In this document: positions 1 through 5,145 of the stretch, piece by piece
Position numbering within the stretch: position 1 is the first letter of the stretch
Layout: each line of letters begins with the position of its first letter
Origin: Candidatus Zixiibacteriota bacterium
Lineage (GTDB): Bacteria; Zixibacteria; MSB-5A5; JAABVY01; JAHJOQ01
Assembly (NCBI GenBank): GCA_030631455.1
Contig: DAOVLC010000149.1
Coordinates: 1 to 5,145, forward strand
Reading direction: 5' to 3'
DNA length: 5,145 bases
Made by a program: the position numbers and the translations under genes
Notes under the pieces: generated by a model
Databases searched by the model: none
Told to the model about the DNA's origin: nothing
Seen by the model: only the letters and a program-made list of their open reading frames with translations

Positions 1-1305
1 CCTGTTATGCCAGACAGGCTTTCGAGCGTTGCAGGTATAATTGCTCGAAATGCGGAGGATGAGTCGGCAAAGAACACAGCGGTCGAAATCAACACTGCCT
101 GCAGTCGTTTAGTGACCGAATGTCAACGATCCGTGAACGTGCTTTTCACAGAAGTCGGCCGTTTCGTAGAGAAACACAACATGATCCCGTCACGCTATTC
201 GAGACGTGAACGATTCGGTTCAGGGCATCGCTTCACTGATCTCGTTATTCCTCTTCTCTCCGACCTTCACTCGAAGCTACTGAGTCTCGAGAAGAAACTG
301 GAGTGGATGGTGGAACAACTTGACCCGTCCATACTCGAGGCAGAGGAAGTAATGGAGGCGGAATCGATCCAGTCCGTGATCGGGTCTATGAGAGAATACG
401 CGGCACATATCGAGAATATCCGCGAAGTAGCCGACGAGAGATGGGTCCGGTGGCTCGAAGTAAGCTCTTCGGGCTGGTGCTCGATTAAAGTAGCTCCCGT
501 CGAAATCGGTGAGATGTTGAAGGAAACCGTATATGAGAAGCATCGGAGGGTTCTGTTCACCTCTGCGACGATGACTGTGGAGCGCGATTTCACATTCATT
601 GAAGAAAGACTCGGGCTTGACAGACTTCCGAAGGATAGCAAGATGAAGAGTATCTTCGGAAGTTCTTTCGATTTTAGGTCGCAGGTGAGGTTTGTTTGTA
701 CGGCATATTTACCGTCTCCCAGAACGGATTATTATCCGAAGAAACTGTCGGGATTTCTCCGCAGCCTGTTCCGAAGAGTAGACAGGAGTACGCTCGTTCT
801 TTTCACATCGTATCAATCTATCAAGCAGTCAGTAACCGATTTAGGAGGGCAATTCCCGAAGCTTCTCGCGCAGGAGGGATCGGATTCAGCCGACAAGATG
901 CTCCATGACTTCAAACAGCTCAAGCCGGCGATTCTCTTCGGCACCGAGAGCTTCTGGCACGGAATAGACCTGCCCGGTGATCAGCTCGAATTACTTGTGA
1001 TCACAAGGCTTCCGTTTTCGGTGCCGGGTGATCCGATTGACACGGCGCGTATGGAGTTAGTTGAGAAAAGAGGGAATAACTCATTTGCATGCTACTCCCT
1101 GCCGGCTGCCGTCCTGAGGTTCAAGCAGGGATTCGGTCGGCTGATTAGAACAGCTTCGGATCAGGGTGTGATTATCGTAACCGATAACCGACTTGTCAGG
1201 TCGAATTTCGGACAGTCGTTTCTCAATTCAGTGCCATCAGAGGTTGAGATCGCAACATGCTGGGAAGAGGTCGACAAAGCACTCGAATTCGACCGATTAA
1301 CGTAA
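1..1305 (+). CDS. dinG: DinG/XPD-like ATP-dependent DNA helicase, C-terminal part (5' end outside window)
   Basis: Superfamily 2 helicase of the DinG/Rad3 type, which unwinds DNA 5'-3' using ATP and acts in DNA repair or resolution of blocked forks in the cytoplasm (family knowledge). The reading frame is open from base 1, so the ATG at 7 is an internal methionine; Walker A, any Fe-S cysteines and the DEAH box must lie upstream. Counting that Met as 1, I see LFTSATM (183-189, motif III), FGSSFDFRSQV (217-227), LVLFTSY (263-269, motif IV), ILFGTESFWHGIDLPG (309-324, motif V), TRLPFSVPGDPI (333-344) and QGFGRLIR (374-381, motif VI with its arginine finger). These and the order are typical of the DinG C-terminal helicase domain. 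Residues about 20-140 look helical and would match the Arch region. The end, about 50 residues after motif VI, is natural for the family, so the C-terminus is intact. Whether it has the N-terminal exonuclease of the Bacillus type cannot be seen. Confidence 0.93.
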   Translation, partial: PVMPDRLSSVAGIIARNAEDESAKNTAVEINTACSRLVTECQRSVNVLFTEVGRFVEKHNMIPSRYSRRERFGSGHRFTDLVIPLLSDLHSKLLSLEKKLEWMVEQLDPSILEAEEVMEAESIQSVIGSMREYAAHIENIREVADERWVRWLEVSSSGWCSIKVAPVEIGEMLKETVYEKHRRVLFTSATMTVERDFTFIEERLGLDRLPKDSKMKSIFGSSFDFRSQVRFVCTAYLPSPRTDYYPKKLSGFLRSLFRRVDRSTLVLFTSYQSIKQSVTDLGGQFPKLLAQEGSDSADKMLHDFKQLKPAILFGTESFWHGIDLPGDQLELLVITRLPFSVPGDPIDTARMELVEKRGNNSFACYSLPAAVLRFKQGFGRLIRTASDQGVIIVTDNRLVRSNFGQSFLNSVPSEVEIATCWEEVDKALEFDRLT

Positions 1306-1365
1306 AGTGCGTGATCTGTCGAGCGCAGAATCCGTGTGATGGAACCTGTTAGATGATAGTGTTTT

Positions 1366-1383
1366 ACAGAATGTGCTGTTTTT
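1366..1383 (+). terminator. Weak possible terminator downstream of the helicase
   Basis: ACAG (1366-1369) can pair with CTGT (1376-1379) around a six-base loop, and the stem runs directly into five T residues (1379-1383). The position, about 60 bases after the helicase stop, suits a terminator. A four-base-pair stem is very short for intrinsic termination, so this is a weak call. Confidence 0.2.
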
Positions 1384-1397
1384 CTGATATCCGGCAA

Positions 1398-1412
1398 TCG
1401 CAGAGTCTGCGA
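1398..1412. repeat. Odd-centred palindrome TCGCAGA-G-TCTGCGA
   Basis: Seven bases on each side are perfect reverse complements around a single central G. It could fold as a six-pair stem with an AGT loop, but no T run follows on either strand, which argues against a terminator. The dyad is the size of a regulator binding site. Extra single copies of CGCAGA lie at 1324-1329 and 1421-1426, both inside the nine-base direct repeat GAGCGCAGA (1321-1329 and 1418-1426). Operator function is inference only. Confidence 0.4.
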
Positions 1413-1633
1413 CAAATGAGCGCAGACGATGGACAGGCCATCAAGGGTCAGGCTACAATATGCTGGGATACAACGACTTAAAACTTGTGTCGGGGCAAGG
1501 CTTTCGGCACGTTATTGGTTGTAACCTGAAGAAAGACTGTGAGAAGTGACTTGGGACTGATTAGATGTTCTCAGACTCTGATGGTTTTGCAGGGTGCAGG
1601 GAATATTACGGCCCAATGTTTGTATCATCTAAC

Positions 1634-1639
1634 AGGAGG
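1634..1639 (+). promoter_or_regulatory. Ribosome binding site AGGAGG deciding the start of the 73-residue protein
   Basis: A full AGGAGG stands six bases before the ATG at 1646. It sets the start there rather than at the in-frame ATG at 1565 or the one at 1616, neither of which has a comparable site. Confidence 0.85.
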
Positions 1640-1645
1640 ACGTCA

Positions 1646-1867
1646 ATGATAGGTTTGAACAGAATAGTCTCATATCTCACAATCTCGCTGATTCTTCTGT
1701 TTGGAATTGCAGTGGTTAGCGGGATTCTGGGAGATTTCGAGTGGAAATGGAGGCTTGGCATCGGGATCATTGTCGGACTCTATGCTGTTGTTAGATTGTG
1801 GTTGATGTCTTTTAGATCCAGACCACGGTCTATGATAAGATACAAAGGAAAGTCTGAAGATGATTAA
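1646..1867 (+). CDS. Small two-helix inner-membrane protein, 73 residues, function unknown
   Basis: I do not recognise a named family. The start is fixed by an ideal AGGAGG six bases upstream; the frame is open back to an ATG at 1565, but those 27 added residues look non-conserved and polar and have no ribosome binding site. The protein has a hydrophobic helix at about residues 9-29, a tight acidic/aromatic turn (DFEWKWR, 30-36), and a second helix at about 37-55. The tail is basic (SFRSRPRSMIRYKGK) and ends in acidic residues. By the positive-inside rule, both termini should face the cytoplasm, giving a helical hairpin. It lies 115 bases before the exported TPR protein on the same strand. 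Small two-helix proteins of this kind occur beside ExbB/ExbD/TonB gene sets in some FCB bacteria as far as I recall, so it may be an accessory of that machine. That role is inference. Confidence 0.8.
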   Translation: MIGLNRIVSYLTISLILLFGIAVVSGILGDFEWKWRLGIGIIVGLYAVVRLWLMSFRSRPRSMIRYKGKSEDD

Positions 1868-1888
1868 ACAATGCCCACGCAAAAAGGC

Positions 1889-1915
1889 TTGACTTGCGAG
1901 ACGAGATTTTATATT
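1889..1915 (+). promoter_or_regulatory. Putative sigma-70 type promoter ahead of the TPR gene
   Basis: TTGACT (1889-1894) matches the -35 consensus at five of six bases, and TATATT (1910-1915) matches the -10 at five of six. The spacer is 15 bases, slightly short; shifting the -10 to TATTTA (1912-1917) gives 17 bases but a poorer match. Transcription would begin near 1921-1925, leaving about 60 bases of leader before the ATG at 1983. It would make the TPR gene and its downstream partners a transcription unit of their own. Confidence 0.5.
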
Positions 1916-1970
1916 TAATGAAATCTATGTTTTGCCGTCTATTGCATGGCACCATGGGTTAGTGTTTGAC

Positions 1971-1976
1971 AAAGGA
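1971..1976 (+). promoter_or_regulatory. Ribosome binding site AAAGGA deciding the start of the TPR protein
   Basis: AAAGGA lies six bases before the ATG at 1983. The alternative in-frame TTG at 1932 has no Shine-Dalgarno-like sequence, and starting there would bury the signal peptide behind 17 extra residues. Confidence 0.75.
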
Positions 1977-1982
1977 TTCTTA

Positions 1983-3761
1983 ATGACATTTGTAAAGCTT
2001 GCAGTAATTGCTCTTATGATGTCTGTGCTGTTGGTGACTTTCACGAACGCCAGCGACATACCGCCTGAAATCCAGGAACTGTACGATCAGGGTAAGTTCG
2101 ATCAGGCCATCGAAAAGGCCAAGGAACAGATGGAGAAGCGGAAGAGGGCTGTCGAGTTTCCGTACTTCATCGCCACCTGTTACGAAAAGAAGCTCGATTT
2201 TGAGAGAGCTGAGGAATACTACACAAAGGCACTCGACCGAAAGGGAAGTGATCTCCAGACTCTCTATAGACTCGGAAAAATCATAGGGAAGGATTCTACG
2301 CGGCTCGAAGAAGCAAAGGAATACTTCGAGCGAGGGCTCCAGAAGGCCAGGAAAGATGAAGAGAAGGCTCTCTTCGAGGATGGTCTTGGTCTCTACTACC
2401 TCGCAAAAGGCGATTACAAGGAAGCCAATAAGCAATTTCGGACAGCTCAATATCACGATCCGACCAACTGCGATTATCCGATGCATCTCGGCGATGCGAA
2501 CTATGAGAAAGGCGCCTACGCTTCGGCGATTACATCATACAGCACAGTGCTCGCGGAGTGTGACTCGCTCAATCCGGAGGTTCACTTCCGTTTAGGCAAA
2601 TCTTACGTATCGCAAAAGAAGTACAATGAGGCGCTCGTGGGACTGGGCAACGCCATTCGCCTTGACTCATCGTATGTAGAAGCCTATCGCCTCAGGGGGA
2701 AAATACTCATCCTGGCCGCGCTGTCATCTGGTGACCAGGAGGCTGCCCTGGATATGTACTTTGATGCTATCTGGACTTTCCGCAGGCAGATCGACTTCGA
2801 CTATAAGATCGGCGAGGCCAGCTACTATCTGGCGAAGGCCTTTCGCGCGCTGAAGTATCCGGACAGCGCAGCGGTGCACTACAAACACGCTGTAGAGGAG
2901 GATTATGACAAGCCTGATCTCTACATCGAACTGGGTTTGTCATATTCCAAATCCAAGCAGTACCAGAAGGCTGTCGAAACTCTCTCCATATATGAGAACA
3001 ATGTGCTGGCCGATGATCCCGGCCACGAATGGACTCAGGATGAAGCAGAGCTATTCCTTGAACGGGCGCGCGCTTATGCAGGTCTGAAAGACTCGCTTTC
3101 GCTTGCGAAAGCCGTCGATGACTTCAATATGGCGTGGCAGTTAGATTCGTCGGATGTTTCCTGGCTGAATGACATCGGCTTCAACTATTATTACCTTGGC
3201 AAGTACGACTCCACTCAATACACGAAAGCGCTCGAAGTTTTCGAGATGAAAATCACAATCGATTCGACTAACTTCCGTTCCTGGCTCAACGCGGGGTATG
3301 CTCTGATGAGAATGAAGGACTGGGAGAGGACGGCAGAGTATCTCAAGAAAGTTGTCGAGTTCGACCCAGAGAATTGCACTGTTAAGAAGATGATAGCGTC
3401 GAGCCTCTCTCAGCAGAAGAAATACGCGGAAAGCCGCGAATATTACAGTTACTGGGGTGAATGCGATACGACAACTTACGAAGCTGAGAAGTGGATCGGT
3501 TTCACGTATCTTATCTCGAAACCGGCGGATGGCAAGAACGCGGTTTCACACCTGGTGAAAGCATTTGAACAAATGAAAGCGCTTGGAAATGACGAGTGCC
3601 ATGATCCGGACCTTGTGACCTGGATTGCGCAGGCCTATGCAATTGACAAGAAATACAAGAGCTCTGATACGTGGATCAAGAAGGGCTTGAGATGCAGCCC
3701 AAGCTCCAATGCTCTACTTGAATTGAAGAAGAGTGTGGACGAGGCGCTGGAGGAGATATAA
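1983..3761 (+). CDS. Exported tetratricopeptide repeat protein, 592 residues
   Basis: A likely periplasmic scaffold that binds other proteins through TPR helices; no enzymatic motif is visible. The start at 1983 gives a classic Sec signal peptide: Lys5, a hydrophobic core at 6-20 and likely cleavage after TNA at residue 23. There is no lipobox cysteine, so a soluble exported protein is expected. The rest is a nearly continuous array of roughly 14-15 TPR-like helix pairs of about 34 residues. The clearest are at 64-84, 136-152, 169-190, 204-225, 283-304, 317-334, 398-420 and 437-458, with the usual G-Y-A-P spacing (for example LGKSYVSQKKYNEAL). Some units carry insertions, notably near 245-255, 340-352, 368-375 and 408-414. 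Seven or more cysteines are scattered through the mature part. The next gene begins 21 bases after the stop, so the two are probably co-transcribed. The ExbB-like gene further on suggests that this protein serves a proton-motive-force driven envelope complex, which is inference. Confidence 0.92.
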   Translation: MTFVKLAVIALMMSVLLVTFTNASDIPPEIQELYDQGKFDQAIEKAKEQMEKRKRAVEFPYFIATCYEKKLDFERAEEYYTKALDRKGSDLQTLYRLGKIIGKDSTRLEEAKEYFERGLQKARKDEEKALFEDGLGLYYLAKGDYKEANKQFRTAQYHDPTNCDYPMHLGDANYEKGAYASAITSYSTVLAECDSLNPEVHFRLGKSYVSQKKYNEALVGLGNAIRLDSSYVEAYRLRGKILILAALSSGDQEAALDMYFDAIWTFRRQIDFDYKIGEASYYLAKAFRALKYPDSAAVHYKHAVEEDYDKPDLYIELGLSYSKSKQYQKAVETLSIYENNVLADDPGHEWTQDEAELFLERARAYAGLKDSLSLAKAVDDFNMAWQLDSSDVSWLNDIGFNYYYLGKYDSTQYTKALEVFEMKITIDSTNFRSWLNAGYALMRMKDWERTAEYLKKVVEFDPENCTVKKMIASSLSQQKKYAESREYYSYWGECDTTTYEAEKWIGFTYLISKPADGKNAVSHLVKAFEQMKALGNDECHDPDLVTWIAQAYAIDKKYKSSDTWIKKGLRCSPSSNALLELKKSVDEALEEI

Positions 3762-3782
3762 GCTAAACTTCAGGAATCATCT

Positions 3783-4511
3783 ATGGCAGAAGAAAAAACA
3801 AAAGACACATCCTCCGAAGGCTCGGATATCAGGTACAAGTACATCGGTTTTGATGTCTACGGTTCCAAGGTCGAAGAGTTCTTCCGGTCTGAGGAGGAGA
3901 AAAAAGATTATGAAAAACAGGTCGCGGAGTACGCCAAGAGCCACTCGTCGTCACTACGTAGCGGAACCACCGTACAGGGTGAACTTCTCACTGTGGTTGA
4001 CAGGGTTATACTGACGATGACGTCTATCGGACTCATCGTGGGAGGTATCCTTCCGTGGTTCTCCGTCAGTTCCATTTACGGCAAGTTGACGATGCCCGGA
4101 ATCACGCTTTTTTCTTCCCTTGCGGGCCTGATGGGGCTTCTCAGCCAGTTCGCCGGCATGCTGCCTATTCTAGTGTACGTATTCTCTGCGCTGGCAATAT
4201 TAGGTGTCGTTTTCGGTATCCTGACTCTGGTGATGCTCTACATACCTTTCGGTAACAGAGAGAGCCGCCTGTCTCGCCTCAGGCATGTACTGGGATGGCA
4301 ATATTTGCCGCTTAGCATCTGGGTAGCAATGTTCGTCTTTCTTGTCGTTGGAGTCAAGATTCCATTTGGCGAGGATCTCTCGAACATCTATGCCATTCCC
4401 GGACTGGGATCGAAATTCGACATCGTTACTTTTTGGTCGTTCGCTCAGCCGGCATTGTGGCTCACGATTGGCAGTTTGGTAGTCAACGCCGTCAAATCGA
4501 ATGATCTATAG
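3783..4511 (+). CDS. Multi-pass inner-membrane protein with charged cytoplasmic N-terminus, 242 residues, unknown family
   Basis: I do not recognise the family. The ATG at 3783 has AGGAA (3772-3776) six bases upstream. Residues 1-70 are hydrophilic: a Ser/Thr/Glu-rich start, then an aromatic segment YKYIGFDVYGSKVEEFF (18-34), then a highly charged helix (35-52). Membrane helices follow at about 74-95, 106-124 (weaker), 128-154, 176-194 and 218-236, so four or five passes. The loop after the third (GNRESRLSRLRH, 157-168) is basic and probably cytoplasmic. No signal peptide, transporter signature or catalytic motif is visible. It sits between the exported TPR gene (21 bases) and the ExbB-like gene (64 bases), so it is probably a membrane partner in the same complex or an assembly factor for it. 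The aromatic motif just before the charged helix looks like a conserved docking segment, but conservation cannot be tested here. Confidence 0.85.
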   Translation: MAEEKTKDTSSEGSDIRYKYIGFDVYGSKVEEFFRSEEEKKDYEKQVAEYAKSHSSSLRSGTTVQGELLTVVDRVILTMTSIGLIVGGILPWFSVSSIYGKLTMPGITLFSSLAGLMGLLSQFAGMLPILVYVFSALAILGVVFGILTLVMLYIPFGNRESRLSRLRHVLGWQYLPLSIWVAMFVFLVVGVKIPFGEDLSNIYAIPGLGSKFDIVTFWSFAQPALWLTIGSLVVNAVKSNDL

Positions 4512-4561
4512 AAAGGTCCTAAACCCCTGTGAATTTGAACAAAACACACATTTTTCTTGCC

Positions 4562-4566
4562 GGAGG
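4562..4566 (+). promoter_or_regulatory. Ribosome binding site GGAGG supporting a GTG start
   Basis: GGAGG lies nine bases before the GTG at 4576. An in-frame TAG at 4570-4572 rules out any earlier start, so this site fixes the beginning of the ExbB-like gene. Confidence 0.75.
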
Positions 4567-4575
4567 ATATAGCAG

Positions 4576-5145
4576 GTGAAACAGTCAGTATTCGTAACAA
4601 TTGTAATGATCGTGTCTTTAGCAACCGGTTTCATTATCTGGAGTCAACTCCCTGTGTATCTGCGGCAGGGTGGGCCGCTGGTGGGGATTCTGATCGCACT
4701 GTCGGTGATGCTCGCCATGTTCATCGCCGAGAGATTGATTTCGCTCCGAAAGGCAAAAGGTAAAGCCTCCGTTCAGTCGTTCTTCAAGAAGGTTGTAACA
4801 TTGGTACAGGCGGGAGATTATGAGGGTGCTCTTGCCACCTGTGACAAGCAGCGAGGATCGTGCGCTAATGTCCTTCGGGCCGGTATCGACAGGTATGGCC
4901 AGGTGAAAGACACGCCTGTCGACTCGGAGAAGAAGCTTGAAGAGACTCAGAGGGCAATCGAGGAGGCGAATGCCTTGGAGGTGCCGCTGCTCGAGCGAAA
5001 CCTGATTGCGCTTTCGACAATCGCTTCAGTCGCCACGATGGTCGGCCTGCTCGGGACGACGATAGGAATGATTCGCGCGTTTGCAGCCACCGGCCATGCA
5101 TCCGGCGGTGTCATCGACGCTACGGCGCTCGCCACCGGTATTTCC
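4576..5145 (+). CDS. ExbB/TolQ/MotA-family proton channel protein, N-terminal 190 residues (3' end outside window)
   Basis: Inner-membrane subunit of a proton channel that, with an ExbD/TolR-type partner, converts proton flow into movement that energises outer-membrane transport or envelope work (family knowledge). It starts at GTG 4576: a TAG lies six bases upstream, and GGAGG is nine bases away; the next Met (4606) would cut into the first helix. Helix 1 spans about residues 4-22 and helix 2 about 34-53 (GGPLVGILIALSVMLAMFIAE, shortened here to its ends GGPL and FIAE). Next comes a long cytoplasmic part with the family's amphipathic segment (68-102, including FFKKVVTLVQAGDYEGAL) and a charged helix (115-140). 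Helix 3 (143-168) ends in the family hallmark VGLLGTTIGMIRAF (156-169). The sequence stops at ATGIS, the start of the usual GIS-A-L segment before the last helix. Canonical ExbB has three helices; the helix at 4-22 is an extra one. It cannot be told from sequence whether ExbB, TolQ or another subtype applies; ExbB-like is favoured. ExbD genes are expected just downstream. Confidence 0.9.
   Translation, partial: MKQSVFVTIVMIVSLATGFIIWSQLPVYLRQGGPLVGILIALSVMLAMFIAERLISLRKAKGKASVQSFFKKVVTLVQAGDYEGALATCDKQRGSCANVLRAGIDRYGQVKDTPVDSEKKLEETQRAIEEANALEVPLLERNLIALSTIASVATMVGLLGTTIGMIRAFAATGHASGGVIDATALATGIS

Larger units (their letters stand above)
1306..1633. other. Gene-poor intergenic stretch between the helicase and the small membrane protein
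   Basis: I see no convincing coding region, tRNA or mobile element here. Short frames on both strands lack a ribosome binding site and recognisable protein character. What it does hold: a weak hairpin with a T run just after the helicase (1366-1383), a 15-base odd-centred palindrome (1398-1412), repeats of CGCAGA, and a possible imperfect stem GTGTCG/CGGCAC (1487-1492 with 1505-1510, one G-U pair). It may contain the leader and promoter of the small membrane-protein gene, but no good -35/-10 pair was found; a lone TATCAT at 1623-1628 has no matching -35. Confidence 0.6.

Noticed and set aside
1308..1352. A cysteine-rich string CVICRAQNPCDGTC then stop in another forward frame just after the helicase stop, suggesting a frameshifted zinc-finger tail.
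   Set aside because: It has no start codon or ribosome binding site, the helicase already ends at a natural place for its family, and no slippery sequence is evident at the junction. Chance is more likely.
1161..1415. An 84-residue open frame on the minus strand overlapping the helicase end.
   Set aside because: Most of it is antisense to the helicase motif VI region, and the protein has no recognisable character or good ribosome binding site.
1487..1510. A possible stem-loop (GTGTCG with CGGCAC) that might be part of a small RNA.
   Set aside because: The stem has one G-U pair and is not followed by a T run, and no promoter or second conserved helix was found, so it is mentioned only within the intergenic entry.
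1565..1645. A longer N-terminus for the small membrane protein starting at ATG 1565.
   Set aside because: There is no ribosome binding site for that start, while AGGAGG stands at ideal distance from ATG 1646, directly before the first hydrophobic helix.
1932..1982. A TTG start at 1932 adding 17 residues to the TPR protein.
   Set aside because: There is no Shine-Dalgarno-like sequence, and it would place a polar stretch before an otherwise perfect signal peptide starting at 1983.
1980..2486. A 168-residue minus-strand open frame opposite the TPR gene.
   Set aside because: It is fully antisense to clear signal peptide and TPR coding sequence. Its leucine-rich character is what the complement of Glu/Lys-rich codons yields.
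4557..4763. A 68-residue forward frame overlapping the start of the ExbB-like gene.
   Set aside because: It is out of frame with a well-supported ExbB/TolQ/MotA protein covering the same bases and shows no protein-like pattern of its own.
4865..5135. Two minus-strand open frames at the right edge of the window.
   Set aside because: Both are antisense to the charged helix and the VGLLGTTIGMIRAF membrane segment of the ExbB-like protein.

Overview
The window carries five genes, all on the + strand: the tail of a DNA-repair type helicase, then a run of envelope genes ending in the first two thirds or so of an ExbB/TolQ/MotA-type proton channel. Base composition looks balanced. The Sec signal peptide on a TPR protein and the ExbB-type channel point to a Gram-negative (diderm) bacterium. 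Overall gene style (small two-TM protein, exported TPR protein, unknown multi-pass protein, ExbB with an extra N-terminal helix) is reminiscent of uncultivated FCB-type lineages such as Zixibacteria or KSB1. That assignment is an impression, not a demonstrated placement.

Layout: (1) 1-1305 is the C-terminal part of a DinG/XPD-like superfamily 2 helicase; its Walker A and DEAH motifs lie upstream of the window. (2) 1306-1645 is about 340 bases without a convincing gene; it holds an odd-centred palindrome and several copies of the hexamer CGCAGA. (3) 1646-1867 is a 73-residue two-helix membrane protein with a strong ribosome binding site. (4) 1868-1982 is a short gap with a plausible sigma-70 promoter. 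(5) 1983-3761 is a 592-residue exported protein built almost entirely of tetratricopeptide repeats. (6) 3783-4511, 21 bases further on, is a 242-residue protein with a charged cytoplasmic N-terminus and four or five membrane helices, family not recognised. (7) 4576 to the window end is an ExbB/TolQ/MotA-family proton channel starting at GTG, cut by the window edge.

The TPR gene, the multi-pass protein and the ExbB-like gene are closely spaced and co-oriented and probably form one transcription unit. In such units ExbB is normally followed by ExbD and often by TonB, which would lie just outside. The simplest reading is a proton-motive-force driven envelope machine with a periplasmic TPR scaffold and an uncharacterised inner-membrane partner. 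The helicase is probably an unrelated neighbour. I saw no RNA genes, mobile elements, CRISPR arrays or origins.
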